64,000 nucleotides of DNA, from NCBI GenBank assembly GCA_028551475.1, contig CM052354.1, positions 12,421,172-12,485,171 of the forward strand, given 5' to 3'. This DNA comes from Casuarina equisetifolia. Lineage: Eukaryota; Streptophyta; Magnoliopsida; Fagales; Casuarinaceae. Under the pieces are notes generated by a model, which worked only from the letters and a program-made list of their open reading frames with translations, did not search any database and had not been told where the DNA came from. This document shows positions 1 to 12,960 of this stretch, in pieces. The translations under genes and the position numbers were made by a program. Each line of letters starts with the position of its first letter. Within the stretch, counting starts at the first letter, position 1.

Positions 1-180
1 GATAAATTTGTGATAATAAGAGAAAGAGAAACTTTTTCAGATGATTTTGAAATTATATGATTTCTACATTGTGCAATAGAGAAAATACATATGTTTTTTG
101 ATCCATACTTTTCTTTTAATTCCTGAAAGAAGAAGAAGATTTATTTTTCTCCTCCTATTAAAAATGTTAAAACCCAAAAA
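1..180. repeat. Repeat family R4, partial copy
   Basis: AT-rich non-coding sequence that matches 4,985-5,165 closely. Both copies end in the same run leading into 'aatgttaaaacccaaa'. The start of this copy lies outside the window. Other family members are at 2,470-3,020 and 47,755-48,085. No coding potential or terminal structure is visible, so the element class is unknown. Confidence 0.6.
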
Positions 181-657
181 ATACTAGAGTGGCCTGGAAT
201 TATTATAAGGGTCCATTATTTTGTATTTGCCTCTTATATAAAAGTGTTATCTCCAACAAAAATGAATCAGGTACCGTCCTTTTTAATAAAATAATAAATA
301 AAAAAGAACATTTGGCGTTAAACTGTGGGCCAATTCATTTTCCGTTCATTTTTAGTTTAGTCATTAATGTTCGTAATTAAGAGGCAAAATGGGCATGCCA
401 ACGCGCAGGAATGTAGCTGTTTGGAAAAAAAAAAAAAAAAAGCTTCGTACAAAGTATCAGAAGGGTCATCTGCAGTAACAAATCAAAAGAAGTGCTTGGC
501 AAATCAAAAAATGGTTCAATTGCGTTTCTATGTTTCATGAAAAAAAAAAAGCCTCAACTTTAAACATATACAAAACTTGTTATATGAAAATTAAAAATCA
601 TCCCGTAGAATAATTTAAAAAGAACTGAAGATGGATAACCAAATTAATTTTTATATA

Positions 658-2450
658 AGGACGAGATGTACTATGTTGATTTGAAGGATTTTCACCTCTT
701 TTTAGAGTTTTTAATATTTTTTTAATAGAAATTCAAGCGATATTTAACTATTAAAGTCTAGTAAAGTGTGGTAAATGAAGAATTAACAAGTAAACAATTT
801 TATGCTACTATAACAATCAAGCTAACTTAAAATTGACATGTGAAATCAGTAGGTTACAAAAATGGGCCTAACTGTGAGAGACACAAATTTAACAATAAAA
901 GAATTTATTAAAGATTCTTTTGTGGGCTACCTACAGGCCCAAATTAACAGAATCATTCTATGTGAACTTAAGCTGTATAAATAGACCCTAAGCAAGTTTT
1001 TTTGACAAAAGGGACCCTAAATGCCGAATAAATAATAAGTAATGGTAAGCATGGGTTAAGAAGTGTGGGCCTTTTACAGAAATAAAAAAATAAAAATAAA
1101 ATTCTTGGTTCTCGTTTTGGCTTCCCACGGTTGATTTCACGTGGCCATATTTAAAAGCTCTTAAATTGACACAATTTAAACAAGTTGGAATCCCCAAAAA
1201 CCAAATAAAGAAGATCCTCTCAATTACCATCATATGTCATCAAGTAAACGCCAAAATAATCATGAAAATGCACTGCCTCAACGGGGAGATTATCCTCTTT
1301 ATTTCCAACTTTTTAACAAAGCTTAATCCAACGATCATTAAAATAAAGAATTTGGGGAAAAAGGTTTGAGTCATGAATAACTAGTGAATAGATTAGTTGA
1401 TAAGACAATTATCCACAAGACTCAGCATATGAAGGACTTGGAAAGGTGATTTATGGTTGGTTAGCCAGAATTAATAAGGAAAGCAATGATTGCTAAAGTT
1501 TAGAGTAGGTGGTGAACAAACCAAAAACATAAAGATTCAAAGAAAGTATAAAGAAGGATCAAATTGAGTATTACTATTAGTTATATAGTATTACAATTTA
1601 GTTATTACATAATATTGTTTGTTAAATCCTTTTTTCTGTTTGTTCTTTTTAGTCTAAAAGAAGATTATTTTCTTTTTAAGCCTTATTACAACTATAACTC
1701 TTGTTGATGTATGACAGTCCAGTGCAAAGATGAACTGTTAAATTATTGTATCCCATAGCATCAAATTAAATAACATCAACCTCATACACCAAATGAAGGA
1801 GTATGGGTGGTGAATGTGTAATTAAAGTTGATGGTTTATAAAAATAAAAATAAAAAATTGGTGTCCATTTCGTCCTTGAAGAAAAATGAAATTTGAAAAG
1901 ACAAAAATCAAAAATCAAATACCAAGGATCATATAACGGGCTCTTTGCTGGAGTTTATAGTAATTAATTAACGTGAATTTGTTCGTGATTGAAAATTACC
2001 ATATAGCAAAACTTTGGAATCAAGACGATTTAAAAAGCTCGCGGAAAATTGAGACATGTGGATTTTCATAATGCTCTCTGGGTTAAATGACCCTTCGCTA
2101 TCCAAGGTTGGAAACCAAGACTTCCACTGTTTTCTGTGAAAGCTATAAAGGTGTTTAAGAGAAAGAAACGAATAGAATTTCAGAGAGGGTTTCCTAATAT
2201 ATTTAAGATCCCAAACAAAAACTTTATAAGTCTGCCTTAATCTTAGATTTTCTGAACCTAGTTTCCGGCCGAGCATTGTCATTCTTGCATGAAAAGCAAA
2301 CCCAAGTTCGATTTGTTTTTCTCTCTTTGTATGTGTTCTTTTCTTGATGCAAGATTGCACTAGTAGTTTCTCTTTCTTTGATGTGCATTTGTTTTGATTA
2401 GCTAAACAGAAAATGGTGTTCAATGGATATAACAGTTGTGGCATTGAAAA
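658..2450. repeat. Repeat family D, long copy
   Basis: Bases 658-2,110 align along almost their whole length with 14,757-16,113. The shared run passes through 'aaatagacc', 'gggaccctaaatgccgaata' and 'aacgggctct', with many substitutions and small indels between copies. The distal part (2,080-2,450) also matches 5,400-5,760 and 14,085-14,237. No terminal repeats or transposase were recognised. It is an old, dispersed, mostly non-coding duplication unit. ORFs inside it are short and not conserved, except one frame described in the findings. Confidence 0.65.
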
Positions 2451-2469
2451 TTGTTCAATGGTGTTGTGG

Positions 2470-3020
2470 TATTACTTTTGAAATTGTTCTTAGAAGGTTA
2501 GACCCAAATTTATGAGGTAAAGGAAAAGAAAAACTGTTTTTAGGAGAGTTTATGAAAGAGTTGCAGTAAATATTTTTACTTGATTGGGCATTGTATTCAT
2601 TTTAGCCAATCCAATTTTTTAAGTTGACTCTAACTAAATTTCAAACTTACCTTACCTTTTGGATTAAAATATGAACTAAGTAAAACATATAAATGTAATT
2701 ATGTATATCCTTTAACTAGTTTAAATTGTCTTATTATTAATATTTACCGTTGTTATTATTACTTTCATCCTTCCTTACTTTTAAAAAGTCTATATTAAAG
2801 AGATCAATTTTACTTTCTCTTTTATTTATTTGTACAAAATACATATAAATGTAATTATGTACATTCTTTAATTGATTTATATTGTCGCATTATTAATACA
2901 TATCATTGTCATTATTACTTTCATCCTTTCTTATTTTTAAAAATTTTATATTAAAGAGATCAATTTTATTTTAAAATATTATTTTGATAATTTTATGATA
3001 AATAACAAGAGAAAGAAAAA
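2470..3020. repeat. Repeat family R4, copy with internal tandem duplication
   Basis: Matches 4,680-5,165 and 47,755-48,085 ('aggttagacccaaatt', 'agttgactctaa'). Within it a block of about 140 bp, 2,690-2,830, is repeated at 2,842-2,975; both end in 'attaaagagatcaatttta'. It is non-coding. Confidence 0.6.
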
Positions 3021-3129
3021 CTTCACAATCAACGATAGGTGCTTAGGTTGCATGCTTGACGTCCAAAAAGTTTCAAAGATCATGATGAGTGCTACTGTGC
3101 TAGAGCAACGTAATTCCGCCTTTGTGGCA

Positions 3130-3345
3130 GTTTTTTTCTTGTGTTGTGCGCTTTTGTATTACAAGTCTCTAAATTCCTGTCTCTACATATAGACTTGTGG
3201 TTCATGTTTGACTATTCCTTCCCCCCTTTCCCCCCCAAAAGTAGGTTTTTGGGGGTTTGTAAGAGGTCGCCCGCAACCCTAATAAGAAAAAATGCCTATA
3301 AAGTTGGAGAAGTTTCAATTTTATTTATAGAAAAGAGTCTCATTT
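3130..3345 (+). pseudogene. Relic of the 3' end of a GeBP-like gene
   Basis: This stretch resembles the end and 3' flank of the GeBP-like copy at 43,200-43,310. Shared features are 'tggttcatgtt(t/c)gact' at the former C-terminus, followed by 'gggg(g)tttgtaa(g/a)(a/g)gg' and, a little further on, a segment like 43,490-43,530. No DNA-binding domain remains next to it. The assignment rests on gapped nucleotide similarity alone and is tentative. Confidence 0.35.
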
Positions 3346-4679
3346 TTGCAAGAAGGTTAATGTTGTTCTTGCAGCTTTCTAAACTTCCACCCAAGAAGAC
3401 CAATTTGATTTTCATCACAATCATAAGACATGATCCAAATAAGATACACTTAAGTTTAAATCAGTGCTTGAACATTGTTTTGAGTAAATAGCCTATGTTG
3501 TAATAGATATTAACGATAGAAGTAGTATATAAGAAGCATTGCAGGATGGAGTAATTTCTAACACTCTTCTCTAAGTATTTTGTAGGTAATTAAAAAGCCC
3601 ACAAGTTGCCAATAAAGGCTACCACAAGGGGGTGGATAAGCCTAAAAAGTGTTTTGGCTCAAGGATTAACTCAAAAATTAATAAAATATTCTTTAGTTTA
3701 AACAACTTTAAACACCAATGCTTTGGCAATGTATGACAATTTTAAACACTATAATATATTCTCTCATCATAATAGACCAATATCATATTATCAATGATGC
3801 TTTACAATAAACTCAAGATTTAACCATATTCATAAAGATTAAGAGAAAATTTAGGCTTTAATATTCATTAAAAAGTCTATTATTAACCCAAAATTTAACT
3901 TAAAAGTTAATAAAATACCCTTTAATTTAAATAACTCTACAAACCTATACCTCAATAATGTTGAACAGCTCTAAAAGTTAAAACAAGCATGCCAAGCCGG
4001 GAAGAAGACAAGGAGCCGTAGAAAGAGCACAAAAACATTCTTGCCTGGATAAGAAACCCAACGATTAAAAAAAAAAAAAATCTCGGAACTACTATTCAAG
4101 ATCACGCAGACCGACAGCCGTCAGAGAAGAAGAGAGGCACCTTTTGCTGGTTACTATTATCCCGACAGCAGCCACCGGATAAAAGCGGGATAGCTGGAAC
4201 CGTGCCATCTTTAACCCCACCTTAGTTTTGCTTTTGTGCCCTTTAGGCATCTCTTAAGGGATGGCCAGTATCTTTCTTTCTTGTTATTAACCTATTGGAA
4301 ACCTTAAAAAGAGACCTTACTGGGAATACCTTTAACAGCTATATTTATAACAACATCAAATGCCTACGTAAGCCAAAAGATTACGGATTTTTACGTCAAC
4401 TGATGTGCATTTTCTTGTTCACATTTATGAGAAGATGGGCAAGTGACAAATCTCGTAGTATTGTAGTGTTGTTTTCCCATTCCTTATTTATATTTTACGT
4501 TCACGTAAAAATGATTAAATACAAGCATGAGCATAAGAAGCAGCCTCCGTGATTATATATTTTTGGCAATGAGCAAATGATCTAATTGTATAACGCTGAT
4601 AGCTGAAAAACTATACAACTTTACGTCAGAGAACATTGAAACTGAAATGTCTAAGAACATTACGAAATAAACATTTAAC

Positions 4680-5165
4680 AACGTTGTGGCAGAAAATTTA
4701 GGAGAGTTTATGGAAGTGTCTTGGTAAACGTTTTTGTTTTATTAGGCATTGTATTCATTTCAACCAATCTAGTTTTTTGAGTTGACTCTAACTAAATACC
4801 AAATTTACCGTGCCTTTTGAGTTGAAACATAAACCAAGTAATACATATAAATGTTAATTACATATAATTTTAATAGACTTTGACTATCTTGTTATCAATG
4901 TATATTACTGTTATTGTCATTTTTGTCATAACTTATTTTTAAAAAGTTTTAACTAGAAAGATCAATTTTATTTAAAAATATTATTTTGATAAGTTTGTGA
5001 AAAATAATAAGAGAAAGAATTTTTTAATATAATTTGAAATTATAAGATTTTTACGTTGTGCATTAAAACCATACAAATATTTTTTTATTCATACTTTTCT
5101 TATGAATCTTGAAGGAAGATTTATTTTGCTCATGGTAAAGCATATTAGAAATGTTAAAACCCAAA
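4680..5165. repeat. Repeat family R4 copy
   Basis: Diverged copy of 2,470-3,020 without the internal tandem duplication. Its last 180 bases match the start of the window (1-180). Non-coding. Confidence 0.6.
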
Positions 5166-5399
5166 GCCAAGCACATGTTTCCGTTGGTCATAAGATGAGC
5201 TTCACATGTGCAAGTCTACGTGCCCGTCCCTAGGTTTTGATCCTTGTAAATATGTAAGAGTATGTCCACTCCTTACGCCAAGTAATCACAAGTCTCTCTT
5301 GTTGATTATTACTTGCTCAGTGCTTCTGTGTTCTCATAATTACTTCACAAACACACTCTTAACTCCTTTTAACTCATAATCAAAAGAGTTTAAAAACGG

Positions 5400-5760
5400 A
5401 TAAGAGGACTTTCATTGTTTTCTGTTGAAGCTATAAAAGTGCTTAAGAGAAGGAAACGGATAGAATTTGAGAGAAGGCTTCACAGTGTATTGGAGATCCC
5501 AAACGAAAACTTCATAAGTCTACCTTCATCTTAGCTTTCGTGAACCCAGTTTCCGCCGAGCTTTGTCATTCTTGCATGGAAAGCAAACCTAGGTTCGATT
5601 TCTTTTTCTATCTTTCTATATGTTTTCTTTTCTTGATGCTAGATTGCATTAGTAATTTCTCTCTTTCTTTGATGTGCATTAATTTTGATTAATTAAACAT
5701 CAAATTGTTGTGGTATTAGCCCTTAGGAAATCGTGTTCAACGGATATAACCACAAATCCC
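5400..5760 (+). repeat. Repeat family D, distal segment
   Basis: Aligns with 2,110-2,450 and partly with 14,110-14,237. Shared text includes 'ctttcattgttttctgt', 'ttgtcattcttgcatg' and 'ttgatgtgcatt'. On the plus strand a frame of about 38 codons (F-S-V-x-A-I-x-V-x-K-R) is retained in all three copies. Confidence 0.55.
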
Positions 5761-5765
5761 CGCGC

Positions 5766-7899
5766 CTAAAAGAACTAAAACCGAAGGTCCTAAGCCTCTC
5801 TTCATCAACTATTTGTTCTTTCCCCGTATCTTTCTGTCTTTTCACACGTAAATTGGGAAAACAAGTAATGATCTGACCAGTTAAGTTTTCAATTTCTGCA
5901 AGGCTTTCCTCGTTTGGTCTCCCCAGAAGATAAAGAAACGAAAAACTTATTTCGTTGGCATGTTTCCTGTTGCAGAATAAAGTGGTATGTTAAAAAGGCG
6001 GTGACCGTTCCAGGGAGGCTAGATGTTTTGCCCACAAACAGGGCCTGCAAAATCTCGGTATTCACATTTCCCATTTCATGTGGAGTAATTTCCATCTCCT
6101 TGTTTTGTTTTTGGGCTAGATTGATGGGATTTCTTAGTTCTTAGTGACATTATATCAGAAGAGTTAGTATATCATTGTAGAAGAAAACTATATAAAATTC
6201 ATCAACTCGTTGAGTAACTAAATGTGTGATTTACTTTCTTTTTTTTATTTTTTAGGACTCCTGAGTAGGTAAGAAGCACTTGGCATTGGCTCAAATGGTG
6301 AACAGAAAAGAGAATAAGATGGTCTTAATGAGAAATCAGGGAGGACAAGACAAAAAGAAAGTTTTGGCGTTTCAACTGGCACCTACAGTACTCAAGATGT
6401 CTGATCAAATGAAAAGCCTGCGAACAGCCACCGAAAGTGTCAGAAAGGTTTATACCCGACGACTGTCTGCTTCGTTCTCCCCTTCTAGCGAAGGGGTATA
6501 TCGGCAGCAATGCAATCACCTGGGAGTCCAACTAACAAGGTAGAGCAAAGCACCACATGTCTGAAAATCTTCAGGCTTTAACCTTTTAGTATCTGTCTAT
6601 CGTCTGCAATTTTTTGCTTGGCCGTACTCTCTGTTAATGTCTAGTCTCTGTTTATCGTATTTTAACTTTTAGACCTATTTATATATCGTATTGAAACCAA
6701 GGTAATTTACTTTTATTTTCATCTAACTTTAAACTCTTTAAAGAAATTCTAACATACGATGGAATATTGACGATGAAAATTTTCTCAAAAAAAAAAAAGA
6801 AGAAGCAATGACCAAATAATTTTACTTATAAATTTATGTTTTTAAATTGATATCAAACTTTAAATTTATTTACGATATCTTTTAACTCTTGATTTTAATG
6901 ACTTATTTTTAATTAGAAATTAGGTCTATTTTCACTTCTCGTGAATCTTTGACAAATATGAAGATCTACTCCGTTTGTCATCAAATTAGTTGACATGAAA
7001 TTTTGGATGAACGCTTTTAGAAAGAGAACAAAAAAGTACCGTAGTCCGCTTTGGCCACAATAAAAAATAGAAATAGAAAATTTAAGATGTTAAAATCCAA
7101 AAAGAAAAAAAAAGAAACAGAAATAATACTGCACATAACTAGCATAACTGGCACTGCTCGAGCCTATAGCAATGTATTACCGACGATGCATGGTTTGATG
7201 AGAACACAGCATGCGAAGGTGAGCTTCGGCGGCAATGCCTTTGTCCACCCAACATAACAGCTCCTACAGAAACTAACAAAGATAATTATGTACTACGTGA
7301 CGCGCTCTCCTATTCGCCCACTCTTCCCTAGAGAAAATCCAGAAGTACTTGCCTCTCAAAATTGGTGCATGTCACAGTTCCTTCTTGCGCTTTCACACCT
7401 ACACGCAATTAGTTCACTGTCTTTATATGCATCCGTCCCTTTTGTTTTCCTTTCATATATGAAGATTAAAACTTCTTATAGAAGATAGTTTTTTAAGTCA
7501 AAATACTTCTAGAATTAAACAATTTATCATATAAAGGATTAAAGAACTGACTACTCCTTTGTGTTGAATCTTGGATTCAAATATCAATTATACTGATCAA
7601 TTTTTGAAGCCTTTAAATTAGTAATGGAAAGAGTTTGTTTTATTAAGAATTAAAGCACCAGCTACCCTTTGTACTGGAACACTCGATTCAACCATACTTT
7701 TTTGTTGTAATGGGATATTCACCTATACTATTTTGTTGGACTATTGGATTCAAGGAGATTATAATTTTAATATGGATACTCCATGTCAAACTCAAAGACA
7801 ACTACTCTTTGTACCTAGACTTACTAGTTGGAGCATCATTTGTTGCTCACAATTAAAAATATAAGCTGCCTCTATTCATCATAATTCTGTAATGAAATT
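5766..7899. other. No recognised gene; weak open frames and a degenerate tandem repeat
   Basis: The interval has short open frames, for example 5,914-6,144 and 6,280-6,543 on the plus strand, but none has a recognisable domain or splice context. At 7,140-7,185 a segment of about 45 bp resembles 21,451-21,497. Around 7,535-7,830 three diverged units of roughly 115 bp share 'attaaag' and 'ctttgt' words. I see no supportable gene. Confidence 0.4.
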
Positions 7900-9590
7900 T
7901 CTTGCCCATTATTGAATTTCCATTCAATACCAAGCTCATTCGTATACGTGAACTAAGTTTTCATTTCGAATGATTCATCTGTCACTAGCCAATCAACGCT
8001 AATATGATTGTGCTGAATGTTAATAGTCGTATCACAGGAATGAATAGTACATAGGTTGTGCGTTGAATTGGTCGTTACTCTTTTCATTTTTTCTTTGATA
8101 AAATCCAAACACGTTACAAATTGGTGATTGAATTTGAAAGATGTAATGTTATTCATAGTATTTAGACCAAGTAATATGATTAGTACCTAGAAGGAAATAA
8201 GGTAATCTATTCACATATATACAAATATAAGAAAATCCTATTGACATTTGAAATGATGTTAAAGAAAATTGCTTTTCTCTTCTACTGATCACAGCTTTCT
8301 CAAATAGTAGGAGCACAAATGGATATTTACTTTTGATTAAATACATCCATCTATCCCCTGTTTTAAGCAAACCATCAAGCATCCACTGATCCTCACCTAT
8401 ACTGTTAATTAAACCCACTAATACAAAGACCTCAACCCTTTCACTCGGATTCATCCAACCACCGACAACACTAATGAAACCAAATTGATTCCACAGAACC
8501 TCCCAGTACCCGCCTCCCATTTCATCATCTTCACACTATGAAATAAATAGATTTTGATCAAAAAATCACAACTCACTATATCAATAGAAAAACCAGCATG
8601 CTGAGTACATTCAACACCGATTTTGGGACACCAGCAGAACACAGATTAACAATTTCACACAGATTTAGGAACAAGAAAGCTTACAAACGGTTTGGTCTCA
8701 TGATAGGGAGACTCAAACATCGGTGTCTCATTTCAGGGAGACGCACACGTCTTTTTACATTCTTCATCATTCACAAAATCCTCAAAAATATCTGAAATTT
8801 TCACTCGTCTAACAATGTTAAGACGGTGATAACATTTCTAATTACAAAACATTCACATATTAAGCTCAAAATCAGGCTTACAAACTCTTTTCAAAGCCTA
8901 CAACTTCAACGCTTTATAATAATCTTTCTGGATTTTTTCACAGCCAACCTCATTTCTTCATTTTCCCTGTGCAGAAAACAGTAAATTTTTCTTTTTCACA
9001 AGGAATAACTGACTATTGCCCATAACGGAAACCAAAAGAAAAAAAGGAAATTACTCACCCTTTGGAATTATCTTTCATAACTGCCTTTCCTTTTCTTCTT
9101 TCATTGTAATCAACCTCGCTTGGCATTTGTCTCCGCCTAACAAAAACATAAAAGTAGAATCAAAACGACAGGAGATAAATTGCTTCTCCAGACTTGGTAA
9201 CAACTACGCTCAAAGTGAATCTCACGTACAAGTCTTGTGACATGACAACACCATAAGGGTTGGCACATTCCTTAGCCCCTCCCTTTATGCTATCTGATAG
9301 ACAATTGAATGTCGGGATGTCATGAATCTTTTTTACCACACAACCATAAATGTGTCAACTACATAACAAATTGCTAAGACATTCGTCCATATTCAACAAA
9401 TAAGCAACAAACGAAAGATAGTTTTTCTTGATTGAAGATTAGTAATAAGATGTGTTTCAAATAAGACAAGATTTGTAAAATCGTTTTTGACATACATAAC
9501 TATAAGGAAGTTGACAAGTTAATGAGAAAAGGAGAAGAAATCAGCACGTCTAATAACTTAAAATGCCCAACAAACATATATCAAATTTAC

Positions 9591-11204
9591 CAGCAAAGTT
9601 TCGGTAGTTGTGGTCGAATAAGTGCTTATTCCAGCCGCCAAACTCATTTGTTGAATCACTTTCCGTAGAACTCTCATTTTCAAGATTCATAATATCCTCT
9701 CCTTTGTATGAACCACTAAAGATTGTCTAATAGTTAAAAGAAATTACATGCTTTGTAGAATATAATGAAAAGATGTCTGAAAGTGAAAATATGTTAGATG
9801 CATCACAATTATATTGTTTTACTATGTTTGTATTTGAAATTAATAAGGATACGCTGCACAATGATGGTTGTTTGGTTGGAGATAATAACCACAAATGCTT
9901 ATTGCCGTTTCACCTTCTAGGTGAAGGACAACTTCTTCATCCTTTTTAAATTCCAAATCTAAAGAAACTGAGCGTTTATCAGTGAAGGTGCATATAAGCA
10001 CTGTCGATCTCGGCATAACATGACACCATAAAGAACTTTTAGTGCTGGTAGCATTTGGGTTGTCGTATAATGTGGCCTGCAAAACATTATTTGACCTTCT
10101 TCTTTAAATGCATGTAACCGAAAGATAAAGGGTACATGAACAATAATTAAATGTATAGGAATATAAAAGAACTAAAATAGATATACCCGTGTTATGCGAA
10201 GCCTTTCTTGTGTATTCAAAACATGGTATTCATTTGCCTCCACACGCATACCTTGGTGAACAAACATATAAAAAACAAATAAAAGCAGAATAGTAAAGCA
10301 TCTAAATTACATTTTACAAAAAATGTGACAAAACAATTAAGAAAATAAAAAAACAAGACTAACTATGAGCACATCAATTGAAAGAAACAGATAGCAGGAA
10401 AATGGAAAGAGAAAAAAAAAAAAAAAAAAAAAAAGCACCCACCCTAAAACGCCATACCTTTAATTAGAACAAAATCATAAAGAATAAAAAATAACTTAAT
10501 TGCTGATAATTCTTTTTTTTTTTTTTGGTCAAACCATCCAATCTACTTACCTTCCTGAACATTATAAATAAAATGAGTAACTTTTATTTACAATCTCTTT
10601 CGTTGGTGTCAAGAGATTAAAGCTAGTTTTTATGACAAATGGGAGTAACTATCGGGATAACGAGGAATGAAAGCTGGTTACTATTTCACTGCACTGCGTG
10701 TTTCAACCGCACTACTGTATTACAAGCTGTATCCATAATGTTGACATAGAAAGAAAAAAAAAATACTACAAATGTCTTTCTCATATTGGTTGTCATAGGG
10801 CAAAAGCTAGAGTATTACAGGGCGGCGAAAATGGGTCCTAATGACTGAATGAAGGCAAGAACAGGCCGCAGATCCAGCCGACGTCCTTCTCTTGAAGAAA
10901 ACGACACCGATATGCTGCAGGAACCCTCTGCAGGTTTAGTCGATTTCTTGAAGAAATCGTTTGCAGCAACGAGCAGTAAAACAAAAAAAAAAAAAAACTT
11001 TGTTTTTTCTTCTATCTTTCCCGTTCTGCAGAAGCTTGTTTTAGAATACTCGGTTTATTTGACACATATACTCGTATCCTACACTTTGATTTCTAATACA
11101 GACGATGCTTCATAAGCATTCCATTTTTTCTTCATGCTTAAAATGGACTTCATGGATCCAAAGTGAAGATAACGAAAGAAGAAAAACTTACCCCAAAATC
11201 CCAT
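9591..11204 (-). CDS. FKBP-type nucleoplasmin-like domain protein, 5' exons only (copy 1)
   Basis: Four exons can be built on the minus strand: 11,192-11,204 (13 nt), 10,187-10,251, 9,853-10,076 and 9,591-9,715. All have GT..AG borders and compatible phases (about 142 codons). Exon 1 is the tiny MGFWG exon followed by GTAAGT, typical of plant FKBP43/FKBP53-like genes. Exons 2-3 give the nucleoplasmin-like fold: 'RLRIT-ATL', 'SSLWCHV', 'LDLEFKKDEEVVLHLEG', 'ISICGYYL'. Exon 4 is an acidic and serine-rich linker ('NLENESSTESDSTNEFGGW'). In the family this N-terminal domain binds histones and a C-terminal FKBP domain acts as a prolyl isomerase. I find no isomerase domain downstream. The next AG-bounded segment, near 9,055-9,135, runs into a stop in the required phase. 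It is either a truncated gene or a stand-alone nucleoplasmin-like protein. Confidence 0.72.
10849..10977 (+). other. GC-richer islet inside FKBP intron 1
   Basis: This stretch is noticeably less AT-rich than the intron around it and is open on the plus strand (a frame containing RRSSRRPSLEEND). It is almost unchanged in copy 2 (52,004-52,130). It holds a perfect 19-base palindrome, CGATTTCTTGAAGAAATCG, whose centre TTCTTGAAGAA fits the heat-shock element pattern. It could be a relic exon, a small upstream gene or a regulatory site. No family is recognised. Confidence 0.3.
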
Positions 11205-11734
11205 TGTGTGCTTTTTCACGCCTCAGAGGTTCTTCGTCCGCCTATCTTGGTGTTCAGAATGTTTAGCTTCAGTTCATCTTCAGTTTCACCTCAGCTTTGG
11301 TATATGAACAATGTCATCGCAGTGCACGTCAACCGAAGGATCCCTGCGATCTTTTTTTTGGGCGTGACATGACAGATTTGCTTTGACGGGAAGTTGTGCG
11401 TCGCGAGTAAAAGTTGGTTTATGATTTCTCAGGTAAGGGAATTACGTCATTCTCCAATTTATAATTACTAAGAGAGAAAAATAAAATGTATTTTTAAAAA
11501 TTTTAAATATTCACAAACTATTACTAAAAAAATATATTAAATTATTGGGACAGGCATCACTATTCGCCAAACTGAGATACAGTTGCTTCCTGTCTCTATA
11601 CCCGTCGTTGTATTTTCTCTTTTTTAATTTGTTTGCAAAATCACAACTTTGTCGGCTTTCTTTTCTATGTTTCTTCTCTTTTTTACAATGTAAGGGGGCC
11701 AAAGATTACGTGAATTGGCAGCGTCCGTCTAGTT

Positions 11735-12960
11735 TCTGAGTAATTAATGGCCATGACTTGTATAAAAAACGAGTTTTCCAGCAATAACGATACAGAACTT
11801 ATTGTCCACAGAATTTAGCTCCGAGGGATTCTTCTTCGCGGCCTTCTTTTTTCCTTTCTTTTTTTTTTTTTGTTGTTTTACTCTAATCTTTTGTTTCTAA
11901 CCCATTTGATTCTCATTGTTTCTGCGTGCTGTGATCCTAAATTCCTTTTCTTTTCCGTCGGCTCCTTGAATTTTCACTCTTTCCTACTGTTTTTTGGGAC
12001 GTATTTTTCATTTTCCCAAATTTCTGAGATTTTGGATTTCTTCTTTTTTTTTTATTCTGCAGTTTATTTAATTTGTTTGCACAGCATATTTCTATTTTCC
12101 CAATAACTATTTTTCAAAAAAAAATTTGTAAAAAGTGAACAATAACTAACATTCCAAAACTCTTTTCTTTTTTTTTTCTTTCATTTTACTTTTCATGTTT
12201 CTGAATAGTAATTGACAACAAATATATGAGATCTTTTTCTATTATGTTAAAGGAAACTATCCTTCAAAATTTGGAGCACGTTTGTACCTTTCATTGGGTA
12301 GTATTTTCTTTTTTTTTTCTTTTTTTATTTGGTTTTTGACTTTTTTGTTCTTAGCTATAGCTCTTTTCATTATTGGCCACTACCAAGGGAAACGCATGAT
12401 TTTGATCATTTACGAAAAAATAATGTAAACCATGGGTTAGTATAAGGGTTTGTATTCAGATGGTTCCGTTTTCAATCCTTCAAAAATTGCTTTCAATGTA
12501 AGTCCAATTACTTTTTTAGTGTCAAATATGGTGCCTTCTACCGTGTTCTTATAGTTAACATGGTTTTTTTATTTTGCAATCTTCATTTTTTCTTTTTTCT
12601 TAATTTGCGTAGTGTTTGTTAGAAACAGCTTGTTTTTGCTTTCGGTTTGTGCATTTGTTGTGTGATTTATTCTCTGTATGCTTTGTGAAAGACACTTTGC
12701 CGTCTCTTTTTGGGTCCTTACGGTGGCAAGCTTTAGTAGCATGAAGGTTTATTCATTCATTTATCGGTTGACTATTTATTATTATCTTTATCTTTTAATT
12801 TGAATGGTAGGTACAAAAATACAACGATGCTAGTGTTATTTTCTTTTTTCTTAACATATGTTTTTAATTTATTGTAAATCTACTATGAAAGAGTGAAGGT
12901 TTGAAATGGTACGTAGATAGCTCCTCGAGGTTTCTAATAAAAGATCTTTCCAAATACTAT
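11735..12960 (+). repeat. Dispersed repeat R1, copy in block A
   Basis: Shares ordered segments with 30,530-32,400 (plus) and with the reverse complements of 36,900-37,790 and 27,380-27,660. Landmarks are 'ttgtataaaaaacgag', 'attgtccacagaatt', 'cccatttgattctcat', 'ccgtcggctccttgaatttt' and 'gcatgaaggtttattc'. It is mostly pyrimidine-rich and non-coding. No transposase or terminal repeats were recognised. Copy 2 lies at 52,880-54,060. Confidence 0.6.

Noticed and set aside
1968-2444. 158-residue minus-strand ORF
   Set aside because: Not maintained in the other family D copies; the opposite strand shows better frame conservation across three copies.
8149-8520. 123-residue minus-strand ORF in block A
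   Set aside because: Interrupted in copy 2 (shorter frame at 49,307-49,612), no recognisable domain and no splice context.
10440-10460. Minus-strand ATGGCGTTTTAGG looking like a broken first exon (MAFW) of an FKBP gene
   Set aside because: A proper MGFWG exon with a GTAAGT donor exists at 11,192-11,204 and joins exon 2 in phase in both copies, so the look-alike is probably chance.
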